Shown: positions 9,187-16,588 of the stretch, piece after piece
How positions within the stretch are numbered: the first letter of the stretch is position 1
Layout of the letters: each line of letters starts with the position of its first letter
NCBI GenBank assembly: GCA_963810195.1
Contig: CAWEMO010000009.1
Coordinates: 1 to 64,000 of the forward strand
Source of the DNA: Chersky-840 sp963810195
GTDB taxonomy: Bacteria; Actinomycetota; Acidimicrobiia; Acidimicrobiales; UBA8190
DNA length: 64,000 nt
Reading direction: 5' to 3'
Notes under the pieces: model-generated
What the model saw: only the letters and a program-made list of their open reading frames with translations
Database searches by the model: none
What the model was told of the DNA's origin: nothing
Program-made: the position numbers and the translations under genes

Positions 9187-10790
9187 GACCTGCTCCCGTT
9201 CCTGGGCATGACCAGCTCCACCTCTGTCCCCTGTCCCGGCATGCTGCGGATGACCGCGCTCCCGCCGTGGCGGGTCAGGCGGGCCCGGATCGACTCGGCG
9301 ATCCCCCGGCGGTCCTGGCCCACGGCGTCGGGGTCGAACCCCTGACCGCGATCGCGCACGAACACCGAGACCCGAGCCGGCTCGACCTCGACGAAGATCG
9401 AGACGACGGGGGCACCCGACCACGACGCCGCGTTCACTGTCGCCTCGCGGCCCGCCGCCAACAGCGCCCGCAGCTCCGCGTTCAGCGCGCAGTCGCCGAC
9501 GACCACCGTCTCCACCGCGACACGGTGGCTGGCCTCGACGTCGCGCACGATCATCGACACGGCCTGGGACACGGTCGTGACCTCGGAGTCGTGGAACGAC
9601 CCCGGAGGCCGGCCCTCGAACAACCAGGCCCGCAGCTCGCGCTCCTGCGCCCGTGCCAGGCGCGTCACCTCACCTTGGTCGCCCGCGGCGCGCTGGATGA
9701 GCGCCAACGTCTGGAGCACCGAGTCGTGCACGGTCGCCGCCATGTTGGCCCGTTCCTCGTTGCGCACCCGCTCTCGGCGCTCCACCGCCAGATCGCGCGC
9801 CAGGCGCAGCCACCACGGGCCGAACACGACGAGGAACCCGACGATCACCACGTTGGCGGCGAGCACCACCCTGACCGTGGCCAGGGTGGGATGGGCCGAA
9901 GCCACCAGGCTGCCCAGGCCGATCGCGACCAGCACCACCCCGACCACGACTCGGGCGACGGTGGCGCGCCGCGTACGGTGCTCAGCGGACCCGATGAGCG
10001 GTGCGCGCCCCATGAGCTCGCTGAGGTGGGTCCGCTCCTCGGCGTCGGCACACCGCCACACGACCACCAGCCCGCCCACCGCGATCGAAACGGGCCAGAT
10101 GAGGTTGGCCGCGAAGCTGAGGCCGACAGCGGCGAGCACGAGAAGAACCGCCACGAGCGCCGTGATGAAGGCAAGGGCCACCGCCACGGTGCGACGGTCC
10201 GCCAGGGCCCGGCGACCGATCGACGTCGACGTCCCCTCGGCGGGAATGGCGAGCCACGCCACGACGTACGCGGCCAGCCCCGTCCCGGCCCCGATCGCCA
10301 CGAGGACGAACGCGAACCGGATGAGGTTGGCGTCGATGCCGAAACGCGCCGACAGGCCCCCCGCCACGCCGCCCGCCATTCGGTCCGACGTGCTGCGCCG
10401 CAGGGGGCCTCGGATCCTCGGTGCCCGCCACCATGCACGACGGTGGACGTGGCCCGGGTGTGACGGGAGGCCGTCGGTCCCACGCGGCCGCGGAGGAGGC
10501 GTGGGTGGCGACGGAGGAGGCGTGGGTGGCGACGGAGGAGGCGTGGGTGGCGACGGAGGAGGCGTGGGTGGCGACGGAGGAGGCGTGGGTGGCGACGGAG
10601 GAGGCGGGGGTGGCGGTGGCGGAGGTGGTGGCGGCGGCAACTGCCGGGCCGGGGGCGGCGGGAAGGACACGGTGGGCTCGGCCGGTTCGGCGTACTCGGG
10701 GATGAGGCGATGATCGCATGCGGGGGCGGGCGCGACCACGGGGGGCACCCCTGACACCGAGCCCGTGCTCGGGGTAATCCTCGGGGTCAT
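9183..10790 (-). CDS. PspC-domain sensor histidine kinase
   Basis: A 535-residue membrane kinase. Residues ~40-110 are a proline-rich tract with PPSPPTP-type heptads, encoded by five perfect 21-bp repeats. A PspC domain follows (DRMAGGVAGGLSARFG... with hydrophobic segment), then further membrane segments. The dimerisation/phospho-acceptor region AATVHDSVLQTLALIQ is near residue 350, and a HATPase domain follows with N-box (REATVNAASW) and G1 box (RDRGQGFDPD). ATG at 10790 has AGAGGA 8 nt upstream; another ATG lies 24 nt earlier. The gene is divergent from a second PspC-domain protein (41 bp apart) and overlaps its response regulator. The signal is probably envelope stress. Confidence 0.88.
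   Translation of the reverse strand: MTPRITPSTGSVSGVPPVVAPAPACDHRLIPEYAEPAEPTVSFPPPPARQLPPPPPPPPPPPPPPSPPTPPPSPPTPPPSPPTPPPSPPTPPPSPPTPPPRPRGTDGLPSHPGHVHRRAWWRAPRIRGPLRRSTSDRMAGGVAGGLSARFGIDANLIRFAFVLVAIGAGTGLAAYVVAWLAIPAEGTSTSIGRRALADRRTVAVALAFITALVAVLLVLAAVGLSFAANLIWPVSIAVGGLVVVWRCADAEERTHLSELMGRAPLIGSAEHRTRRATVARVVVGVVLVAIGLGSLVASAHPTLATVRVVLAANVVIVGFLVVFGPWWLRLARDLAVERRERVRNEERANMAATVHDSVLQTLALIQRAAGDQGEVTRLARAQERELRAWLFEGRPPGSFHDSEVTTVSQAVSMIVRDVEASHRVAVETVVVGDCALNAELRALLAAGREATVNAASWSGAPVVSIFVEVEPARVSVFVRDRGQGFDPDAVGQDRRGIAESIRARLTRHGGSAVIRSMPGQGTEVELVMPRNGSRS
10492..10596. repeat. five perfect 21-bp tandem repeats
   Basis: Five identical 21-bp units starting GGAGGAGGCGTGGGTGGCGA lie back to back, followed by a degenerate sixth. 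They encode the proline-rich SPPTPPP heptads of the kinase N-terminal cytoplasmic tail. Because the unit is a multiple of three, copy-number changes would alter tail length without breaking the frame. Confidence 0.95.
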
Positions 10791-10831
10791 TCCCGATTCC
10801 TCTCGGGAACGCATTCCTCGATGATCGAGGT

Positions 10832-11944
10832 ATGGACCAACTGCACATGGACGAAGTCGCCGACCACCTCACGCCGACGGATTCCCCGCCCGACGTCACA
10901 GATCCCACCGCAGTCGCCCCGCCGGATCTTCCCGGAGAGCCCCCGCCGCCCGACCCCCCCGGGCTGCCGGGGCCCCCGGGAGGATGGCAGGCACCTCCCC
11001 CGCCGCCGACCCCGCCGACACCGCCGACGCCTCCCCCGCCCGGGACCCCGGGCGGGCACACCAGGGTGCTGCGCCGCGACGTGGGAAACCGGCTCCTGGG
11101 TGGTGTGGCCGCCGGGCTGGCCGACTACCTAGACATCGACGCGGTCTTGGTCCGGATCGGGTTCGTGGTGCTGGCTGTCCTCGGGGGGTCGGGCATCCTG
11201 CTCTACCTCGCGGGGTGGCTGCTCATCCCGGCCGGCGACACCGACCGTGCCGTCGTGCACGACTTCATGGAGAGACGGCCGCGCCGGCGCAGCCTCGTCA
11301 CCATCGTGCTCGGCACCGTCATCGGCGTGATCGCCCTGTCGAACCTCTTCTCGAGCGGTCCGTGGTGGCCGCACTGGGACGGCGGGCTTGGGGGATTCGG
11401 GTTCTTCTTCGGTCTGTGCGCGCTGGCGCTCGCCGTCGTCCTGCTCGTCACGAGCGGGCGCCGCGGCGGTTCGCCGCTGCGTTGGTTGCTCGTCACCTCG
11501 CTCGTCGCCGTGGTGGCCGTCGCCGTGGTCGCCACCGCCACGATCTTCTCGGTCGAGGCCCTGAGCGGGGTCCCGCTGCGCGGTGGTGTGGGCGACACGC
11601 AATGGAGGCCCACGACCGTGTCCCAGGTCGCGCCGCGCTACCGGTTGGCGATCGGAACCATGCGGGTGGATCTGAGCGACGTGGAGTTCGGCGCCGGCAC
11701 CATGCACGTCACGGCCACCGTCGGCATCGGCAACCTCGTGGTGGAGCTGCCCCCGGGCACGGCGGTGAGCGTGGCCGCCCACTCGGGACTGGGCGACGTG
11801 GAGGTGTTCGGGCAGAACGACGGCGGGTTCTCCACGCGCCGGACCGTGTCCGCACCCGGGAACTCGTCCAACACCGCTGCCACGGCGCGCATCGTGCTCG
11901 ACGCCGAGACCGGCGTCGGCCGGGTGGAGGTCACGCGCTCTTGA
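10832..11944 (+). CDS. PspC-domain membrane protein with LiaF-like C-terminus
   Basis: A 370-residue protein. The first ~75 residues are rich in proline and glycine. Residues ~76-140 form a PspC domain (RDVGNRLLGGVAAGLADYL, then LYLAGWLLIPA). Three or so further membrane segments follow, and then an extracytoplasmic beta-rich domain (GTMRVDLSDVEF...GIGNLVVELP...GLGDVEVFG) resembling the LiaF/toast-rack C-terminal fold. The gene is divergent from the PspC-kinase, whose tail is similarly proline-rich; this pairing suggests it senses or modulates the kinase. The 3' end overlaps the convergent methyltransferase gene by 14 bp. The role is inference from LiaF-like systems. Confidence 0.85.
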   Translation: MDQLHMDEVADHLTPTDSPPDVTDPTAVAPPDLPGEPPPPDPPGLPGPPGGWQAPPPPPTPPTPPTPPPPGTPGGHTRVLRRDVGNRLLGGVAAGLADYLDIDAVLVRIGFVVLAVLGGSGILLYLAGWLLIPAGDTDRAVVHDFMERRPRRRSLVTIVLGTVIGVIALSNLFSSGPWWPHWDGGLGGFGFFFGLCALALAVVLLVTSGRRGGSPLRWLLVTSLVAVVAVAVVATATIFSVEALSGVPLRGGVGDTQWRPTTVSQVAPRYRLAIGTMRVDLSDVEFGAGTMHVTATVGIGNLVVELPPGTAVSVAAHSGLGDVEVFGQNDGGFSTRRTVSAPGNSSNTAATARIVLDAETGVGRVEVTRS

Positions 11945-12758
11945 CCATGACCACCTGGCGCATGTGCCACCGGATCACTCCGGTGGCAGGGTCGTCGCGC
12001 CGGTCCCGGAGCCGCTCCAGCAACGCGCTGGCCTCGCCCGGCGACGTCACGCCGGCCAGCACCGGGTCGTGTCCCCAGATGCCGAGGTTGAGCGCGAAGA
12101 TCGTCGCCGCCGCGCCCGCCCTGACCTCGAGGGCGGCGTCTCGCTGCACCACGATCGAGGCTCCTTGCGGTGCGGTCAGGTCCACGAGCTCGTGTCCCAC
12201 GTAGAGGTCCCCACCGCGGTCGGCCACCACCGCGGCGGCCAGCTCGAGGTAGCGGCAGAAGTCCGGGTCGTCGGTGTCGATGCGCTCGGGCTCCTCCACC
12301 ACCACGACCCCGCCCGGCCGGAGCTCGCCTGCCCACGCCGTCACGGTCGCCTTGGGGTTGGGCAGGTGGACGAGGAGGAACCGGCCGTAGACGAGGTCCG
12401 CGGGGGCACAGGGCAGCGGCGTCCGGCTGACGTCGCCCACCATGAAGCGGCACCGCCCCGGCCCCGCGCCGGTGGCCTCGGTGACGAAGGCGGGCGAGGC
12501 GTCGATCCCCACCACGACCGCCGACGGAAAGGACTCGGCGAGCATGGCCGTGGTGTGCCCCGGTCCGCACCCGAGGTCGAGCACGAGCCTCGGGGGTCTG
12601 GCGGACCGGTCCCCGAGGTCTCCGCCGGGACCGAGACCCGCCAGCAGCGCCCTGCTCGTGGGGCCGAACACCGAAGCAAGCACGCCGAGGCGCTCGGAGG
12701 CCGCGCCGGTGTCACCGAACGCGTAACGGCGCGGGCGGGATGTTTCCACTGCCGACAC
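11931..12758 (-). CDS. class I SAM-dependent methyltransferase
   Basis: A 275-residue methyltransferase with the SAM-binding motif VLDLGCGPGHTT near residue 60, the acidic residue VVGIDASP at the end of beta-2, and post-motif GRFLLVHLPNP. It resembles UbiE/ubiquinone-type small-molecule methyltransferases, but the acceptor cannot be named. The start is a GTG at 12758. It lies downstream of the peroxiredoxin gene on the same strand, separated by a strong hairpin (12769-12792), so it is probably transcribed separately. Confidence 0.87.
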   Translation of the reverse strand: MSAVETSRPRRYAFGDTGAASERLGVLASVFGPTSRALLAGLGPGGDLGDRSARPPRLVLDLGCGPGHTTAMLAESFPSAVVVGIDASPAFVTEATGAGPGRCRFMVGDVSRTPLPCAPADLVYGRFLLVHLPNPKATVTAWAGELRPGGVVVVEEPERIDTDDPDFCRYLELAAAVVADRGGDLYVGHELVDLTAPQGASIVVQRDAALEVRAGAAATIFALNLGIWGHDPVLAGVTSPGEASALLERLRDRRDDPATGVIRWHMRQVVMVKSA

Positions 12759-12768
12759 CGTACGCGCC

Positions 12769-12792
12769 GAGGCCGGCCCAAGGGCCGGCCTC
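12769..12792 (-). terminator. hairpin downstream of the peroxiredoxin gene
   Basis: GAGGCCGGCCC and GGGCCGGCCTC form a perfect 11-bp inverted repeat separated by only two bases. It sits 54 nt after the peroxiredoxin stop and just upstream of the methyltransferase start. There is no T tract, which is common for terminators in very GC-rich actinobacteria. It could also act as an operator of the methyltransferase gene. Confidence 0.5.
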
Positions 12793-12845
12793 GATGGCGA
12801 TGGTTCGGTGCCGCCCCGGCCGCCGACGGCCCCGGGGCGAGCCCG

Positions 12846-13481
12846 TTACTTGTTGGGCTGGGGCGTGACCCGCAGGTAGGGCTTGATGCGCTTGAAGCCC
12901 TTGGGGAACTTCTTCTCGGCGTCCTCGTCGGAGACGGCCGGCACCACGATGACGTCCTCGCCATCCTTCCAGTTCACGGGCGTGGCGACCTGGTAGTCGG
13001 CGGTGAGCTGGAGCGAGTCGAGCACGCGCAGCACCTCGGCGACGTTGCGCCCCGTCGACGCCGGGTAGGTGATGGTCAGCTTCACCTTCTTGTCGGGCCC
13101 GATGATGAACACCGAGCGCACCGTGAGGGTGTCGTTGGCGTTGGGGTGGATCATGTCGTAGAGGTCGGCGACCTTGCGGTCGGGGTCGGCGATCACCGGG
13201 AAGTTCACGGCCTGTCCCTGGGTCTCCTCGATGTCCTTGTCCCAGGAGCGGTGCGACTCCACCGAGTCGACCGACAGGCCGATGAGCTTGGTGTTGCGCT
13301 TGTCGAACTCGGACTTGGCCTTGGAGAATGCGCCCAGCTCGGTGGTGCACACCGGGGTGAAGTCCTTGGGGTGGGAGAACAGGATCCCCCACGAGTCGCC
13401 CAGCCACTCGTGGAAGTTGATCGTGCCCTGGGTGGTGTCGGCGGTGAAGTCGGGGGCGATATCCCCTAAACGGACTGCCAT
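12846..13481 (-). CDS. 1-Cys peroxiredoxin (Prx6 type)
   Basis: A 211-residue AhpC/TSA-family peroxidase that reduces H2O2 and organic hydroperoxides. The active-site motif SHPKDFTPVCTTE places the peroxidatic cysteine at C45. There is no second conserved cysteine pair, and the long C-terminal part (EEKFPKGFKRIKPYLR-like) is that of Prx6/1-Cys enzymes. The start ATG at 13481 has AGGAGG 6 nt upstream, so the longer upstream frame is rejected. It is divergent from an enoyl-CoA hydratase gene with about 180 bp between them. Confidence 0.94.
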   Translation of the reverse strand: MAVRLGDIAPDFTADTTQGTINFHEWLGDSWGILFSHPKDFTPVCTTELGAFSKAKSEFDKRNTKLIGLSVDSVESHRSWDKDIEETQGQAVNFPVIADPDRKVADLYDMIHPNANDTLTVRSVFIIGPDKKVKLTITYPASTGRNVAEVLRVLDSLQLTADYQVATPVNWKDGEDVIVVPAVSDEDAEKKFPKGFKRIKPYLRVTPQPNK

Positions 13482-13663
13482 TTCTCCTCCTGCATTGGTC
13501 TCTCGGCGAGGGTGGGGCGTGACGTTGCCCAGCAGTGTACCGGCCCTGAGCGCAATTGTCGACCGGATGGGTCGGCTTTCGGGCACCCCGTTTTGCGCCT
13601 CCTGCTCTGGGAGAATGGGGGCCATGCTCCTGGTGCCGGACAGACTGCCGCGCCACCGAGGTC

Positions 13664-14479
13664 ATGGCCGTGGCTGAGGCCGTCTGGAAGACCGTCGACA
13701 TCTCCCGGCAGGGGCCGGTGATCGTGGTCACGATCTTCCGGCCCGAGCGGCGCAACGCCGTGGACGCCGCCACCGCCGCCGAGCTGCTCGCGGCGTTCCG
13801 GGCCTTCGACGAGGACGACAGCGCCTCGGTGGCGATCCTCACCGGCGCGGGCGGGACCTTCTGCGCGGGGGCCGACCTCAAGGCCACGGCCGCGGGTGAG
13901 CCCCGTCCGGTGACCGAGGACGGACCCGGGCCCATGGGTCCCACCCGGCTGGACCTGTCCAAGCCGGTCATCGCCGCCATCGAGGGCCACGCCGTGGCGG
14001 GCGGGCTCGAGCTGGCGCTGTGGTGCGACCTGCGCGTGGCCGCCACCGACGCCGTGCTCGGCGTGTACTGCCGCCGCTTCGGCGTCCCCCTCGTCGACGG
14101 GGGCACGGTCAGGCTGCCCCGCCTCATCGGCCAGAGCCACGCCCTCGACCTCGTGCTGACCGGCCGCGGCGTGGGCGGGCCCGAGGCCCTGAGCATGGGG
14201 CTCGTGAACCGGCTGGTGCCGCCCGGGCGCGCCCTCGAAGCCTCCGTCGCCCTCGCCTCCGAGCTCGCCGCCCTGCCCCAGACGTGCATGCGCAACGACC
14301 GCCGCTCGGTGCTGTGGCAGTGGGGGCTGACCGAGCCCGACGCGCTCGTCCTCGAGGCGCGCTTCGGCGTCGACACCATCTCGAGCGGTGAGTCACTGCA
14401 GGGCGCGGCGCGCTTCGCGTCCGGTGCGGGCCGCCACGGCACCACGGTGGACCCGAGCACTCCGGAGCCGGGACGGTGA
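13664..14479 (+). CDS. enoyl-CoA hydratase/isomerase family protein
   Basis: A 271-residue crotonase-fold protein. The oxyanion-hole segments are visible as GAGGTFCAGADLKA (around residue 60) and the GHAVAGGLELALWCDLRVA stretch (around 107). The second catalytic-glutamate region reads YCRRFGVPLVDGGTVRLPRLIG. ATG at 13664 is taken as start, with GTG six nt later as an alternative. It overlaps the HAD phosphatase gene by GTGA. In families of this type, substrate and reaction (hydration, isomerisation, hydrolysis) cannot be read from sequence. Confidence 0.88.
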   Translation: MAVAEAVWKTVDISRQGPVIVVTIFRPERRNAVDAATAAELLAAFRAFDEDDSASVAILTGAGGTFCAGADLKATAAGEPRPVTEDGPGPMGPTRLDLSKPVIAAIEGHAVAGGLELALWCDLRVAATDAVLGVYCRRFGVPLVDGGTVRLPRLIGQSHALDLVLTGRGVGGPEALSMGLVNRLVPPGRALEASVALASELAALPQTCMRNDRRSVLWQWGLTEPDALVLEARFGVDTISSGESLQGAARFASGAGRHGTTVDPSTPEPGR

Positions 14480-15249
14480 GCGCGACGCAGCGCCAGGACC
14501 CGGCTCCGGCGCGCGAGCGCATGCCCGGTGGTGACGTGGTCGCCGCCTTCGACTTCGACGGAACCCTGACCCGCGGCGGCAGCGTGTGGAAGTTCTTGAC
14601 CGCGATCTGCGGGCGGGTCCCGGTGGCGGTGGCCGGGATCGCCCTGTTCCCCAAGCTGGCGCGTGCCGCGCTGTTCGGCGGGGAGGCGACCGACGATGCC
14701 AAAGAGGCGCTGTTCGTGCGCACCCTGGCGGGACGGCGCGCCGACGAGGTCGCCGCCCTCGCCGCGGACTTCGGCGTGGCCCACTACCGCCGCCGCAACC
14801 GCACCGAGGTGCGCGCCCGGCTCGACTGGCACCGCCGGCAGGGGCACCGTGTCGTGGTGGTGTCGGCCTCCCCCGAGTACTACGTCCAGGCCGCGGCGGC
14901 CGAGATCGGGGTGGACGGCGTCGTCGCTACCCGCCTGGAGGTCGACAGCTCCGGGTTGCTCACCGGCCGCTTCGGCGGCGGCAACTGCCGGGGGGCGCAA
15001 AAGCGCGACCGGCTCATGCAGTGGATGGTGACCTCGTCGGATCGCAGACGCAACAGTGAAGGTGCCCTCGTCGGTGCGCGCCCCGCCCCGGACGACACGG
15101 GTCAGCCCTATCTGTGGGCCTACGGCAACAGCGCCGGCGACCTCCAGATGCTCGAAGCGGCCGACATCGGGGTCGACGCCGGTCGGCTGGGCCGGTTCGG
15201 CAAGCTGCGCCGGTTCCGCCGCCTGGGGGACGTGCTCACCGCCTGGTGA
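14476..15249 (+). CDS. HAD-IB family phosphatase (SerB-like)
   Basis: A 257-residue HAD-superfamily hydrolase. Motif I AFDFDGTLT has nucleophile D26 and D28. Motif II VVVSASPEYY is near 134, motif III lysine lies in GAQKRDRL, and motif IV is YGNSAGDLQML. This is the layout of phosphoserine-phosphatase-like and lysophosphatidate-type HAD-IB enzymes. The GTG start overlaps the upstream hydratase stop. Its own TGA stop (15247-15249) lies inside the left inverted repeat of the 15.2-16.6 kb insertion, which therefore did not truncate it. Confidence 0.88.
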   Translation: MSATQRQDPAPARERMPGGDVVAAFDFDGTLTRGGSVWKFLTAICGRVPVAVAGIALFPKLARAALFGGEATDDAKEALFVRTLAGRRADEVAALAADFGVAHYRRRNRTEVRARLDWHRRQGHRVVVVSASPEYYVQAAAAEIGVDGVVATRLEVDSSGLLTGRFGGGNCRGAQKRDRLMQWMVTSSDRRRNSEGALVGARPAPDDTGQPYLWAYGNSAGDLQMLEAADIGVDAGRLGRFGKLRRFRRLGDVLTAW

Positions 15250-15269
15250 GTTCGGCAAATAGGTGAGAC
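15245..15269 (+). repeat. left terminal inverted repeat
   Basis: This is the left 25-bp end of the insertion, beginning GGTGAGTTCGGCAAATAGG and ending GTGAGAC. Bases 15247-15249 are the TGA stop of the HAD phosphatase gene. Confidence 0.9.
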
Positions 15270-15564
15270 ACACGTGGATGTTTTAGGGGGCTAAACCGTC
15301 CCGATCATGCCTGGCATGAGCACCCGTCGGAGGCCATCTGAGCAGGGTCGGAAGGTCGGCTGGGGGATGCCGGCCCCCGACCGGCACTTCGGGAGCATGC
15401 TCCACCTTGCTGACAGCACTGTCAAAGTTGGGATACCTCGAATCGGTCCCAGAATTTGAAATTCTGACCGATGAATGAATTTGCGGAACCTGCAACGTCC
15501 AATTGCATGAACTGCTGAGGTGCGCTCGGTAGGGCAGGCGCAGAGCGACAGAGAGGACTGAGCC
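15270..15564. other. lower-GC leader region of the insertion, no confident gene
   Basis: No coding region is supported in these 295 bp. A short hairpin TTTAG-GGGG-CTAAA lies near 15281-15294. The palindrome CAGAATTT-G-AAATTCTG is at 15450-15466, about 100 nt before the SRPBCC start. The base composition is much more A/T-rich than the flanking genes. A short plus-frame peptide around 15300-15460 is open but has no recognisable similarity. Confidence 0.6.
15450..15466. promoter_or_regulatory. 8-bp palindrome, possible operator of the SRPBCC gene
   Basis: CAGAATTT and AAATTCTG form a perfect inverted repeat around one G, 99 nt before the SRPBCC ATG. The symmetry and the A/T-rich setting suit a repressor site, but no regulator gene is nearby. 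A chance palindrome is possible. Confidence 0.3.
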
Positions 15565-16074
15565 ATGACAGAGGAAAGCAAGCCGGTCGAAGTGTCACGC
15601 AGGATCGAAGCACCGGCAGCCCTCATCTTCGAGATCCTGGCGAATCCGCAACGCCACATGGATTTCGACGGGTCCGACATGCTCCGGGGAGCCGACTTCA
15701 ACCGTCCCATCTCCGACGTCGGCGACACCTTCACCATGAAGATGAATCGGCTCGGTCGCGACTACCTCATGCTCAACCATGTAGTGGAGTTCGAGCCAGA
15801 TCGCCGCATCTTTTGGGAACCCGCTCCGGGAGACCTCCCTACGGCTGGCGGTGATCCATCCAAAGTCGGCATCCCTGCGGGTTACCGCTGGGGCTTCACC
15901 CTCACTCCGGACGGCGACGACGCCACGGTCGTCATCGAGGTCTTTGACTGCGGCCCGGAGGAGAACCGTCAAACCCTCCTACGCGAGGGCGGGGAGTGGA
16001 TCAACGGGACCAATTCGGTGCTTGAGTCCATGACGGCCAGCCTGGAGAGGCTCGAGAAGATCAGTACCCAGTAG
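15565..16074 (+). CDS. SRPBCC-family protein (polyketide cyclase/START-like)
   Basis: A 169-residue protein of the helix-grip SRPBCC fold, which binds hydrophobic ligands in a deep cavity. The opening SRRIEAPAALIFEILANPQRHMDFD and the later WGFTLTPDGDDATVVIEVFD are characteristic. GAGAGGA lies before the ATG. It is the only confident gene inside the 1.34-kb inverted-repeat element, and its codon use and GC content look unlike the neighbours, suggesting transfer. No catalytic residues or substrate can be assigned. Confidence 0.82.
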   Translation: MTEESKPVEVSRRIEAPAALIFEILANPQRHMDFDGSDMLRGADFNRPISDVGDTFTMKMNRLGRDYLMLNHVVEFEPDRRIFWEPAPGDLPTAGGDPSKVGIPAGYRWGFTLTPDGDDATVVIEVFDCGPEENRQTLLREGGEWINGTNSVLESMTASLERLEKISTQ

Positions 16075-16187
16075 GACCGTTGCCGGAGCGTATGTTCTCG
16101 CTCCATGAGCAGGCTGTCGCTGATCTTCTCGGTCCGACGGAGAGCGATCTTGGCGGAGTGTCTGTGAAACGATTCGGCGAGTGAGCA

Positions 16188-16460
16188 GTGAAAGAAAGCC
16201 GCCTCGGGCAGCCGGGACCAGGACCATGCTATGTCTATAGCGACCGAGTCGTCTGGAAAGGCCGTGGTCATCCAGAAGCGACGTTTCGTCGAGGAGAGTG
16301 GCTTGTCATAACCATCCCGCCGATTCCGGTGAAGTCGCAGTGGGGAATCAGCAGCCTTGTCAAGAAGTCAGACTCACAGGTCCATCAGGAAATGCGGGTG
16401 CCGACCCCAGACTTGGATCTGATCCGAGCAGTGATGTCGGATGAGAACACCATCCCCTGA
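16188..16460 (+). CDS. hypothetical small protein inside the insertion
   Basis: An open frame of 90 residues beginning with GTG (MKESRLGQPGPG). No domain or motif is recognised. It has no membrane segment or signal peptide and no strong ribosome-binding site. It lies in the lower-GC element, where open frames are less expected by chance than in the GC-rich flanks, but it could still be noncoding. The rest of 16075-16187 and 16461-16563 shows no gene; an imperfect GC hairpin (CCCGGG arms) lies at 16516-16543. Confidence 0.3.
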   Translation: MKESRLGQPGPGPCYVYSDRVVWKGRGHPEATFRRGEWLVITIPPIPVKSQWGISSLVKKSDSQVHQEMRVPTPDLDLIRAVMSDENTIP

Positions 16461-16563
16461 CGCGGGTTCGGTCGTCATCATCTACCGTCGGATGAGCATT
16501 GGGTGTTGCCCATTTGCCAGCCCGGGCCTGCCCCGGGTTTGGCCCACCAATCGGCCTACCCGG

Positions 16564-16588
16564 GTCTCACCTATTTGCCGAACTCACC
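16564..16588 (-). repeat. right terminal inverted repeat
   Basis: A perfect 25-bp reverse complement of the left repeat. It supplies the TGA stop (complement at 16584-16586) of the convergent acetyltransferase gene. Confidence 0.9.

Larger units (their letters stand above)
15245..16588. mobile_element. 1.34-kb insertion with 25-bp terminal inverted repeats, no transposase
   Basis: The segment is bounded by perfect 25-bp inverted repeats at 15245-15269 and 16564-16588 (outer end GGTGAGTTCG) and flanked on both sides by the 4-bp direct repeat GCCT (15241-15244, 16589-16592), as expected for a transposon and its target duplication. The inside looks clearly less GC-rich than the neighbours. It contains a SRPBCC gene and a short ORF but no recognisable transposase, so it would be non-autonomous, MITE-like with passengers. 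An alternative reading is a 15-bp direct repeat CTCACCGCCTGGTGA (15235-15249 and 16583-16597), as after site-specific integration. Removing one copy rejoins two convergent genes that end on the same quasi-palindrome. Confidence 0.72.

Noticed and set aside
10492..10620. The 21-bp repeats as a CRISPR array
   Set aside because: The units are directly adjacent with no spacers, and encode proline heptads of the kinase.
12712..15273. An 853-residue minus-strand open frame across the HAD, hydratase and peroxiredoxin genes
   Set aside because: It runs antisense to clearly recognisable genes and merges with the peroxiredoxin region in the wrong frame. No domain of its own is visible.
15245..16588. 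The insertion as an integron cassette or a known IS
   Set aside because: No attC-like secondary structure, integrase or transposase is visible; only inverted ends and a short duplication support mobility.
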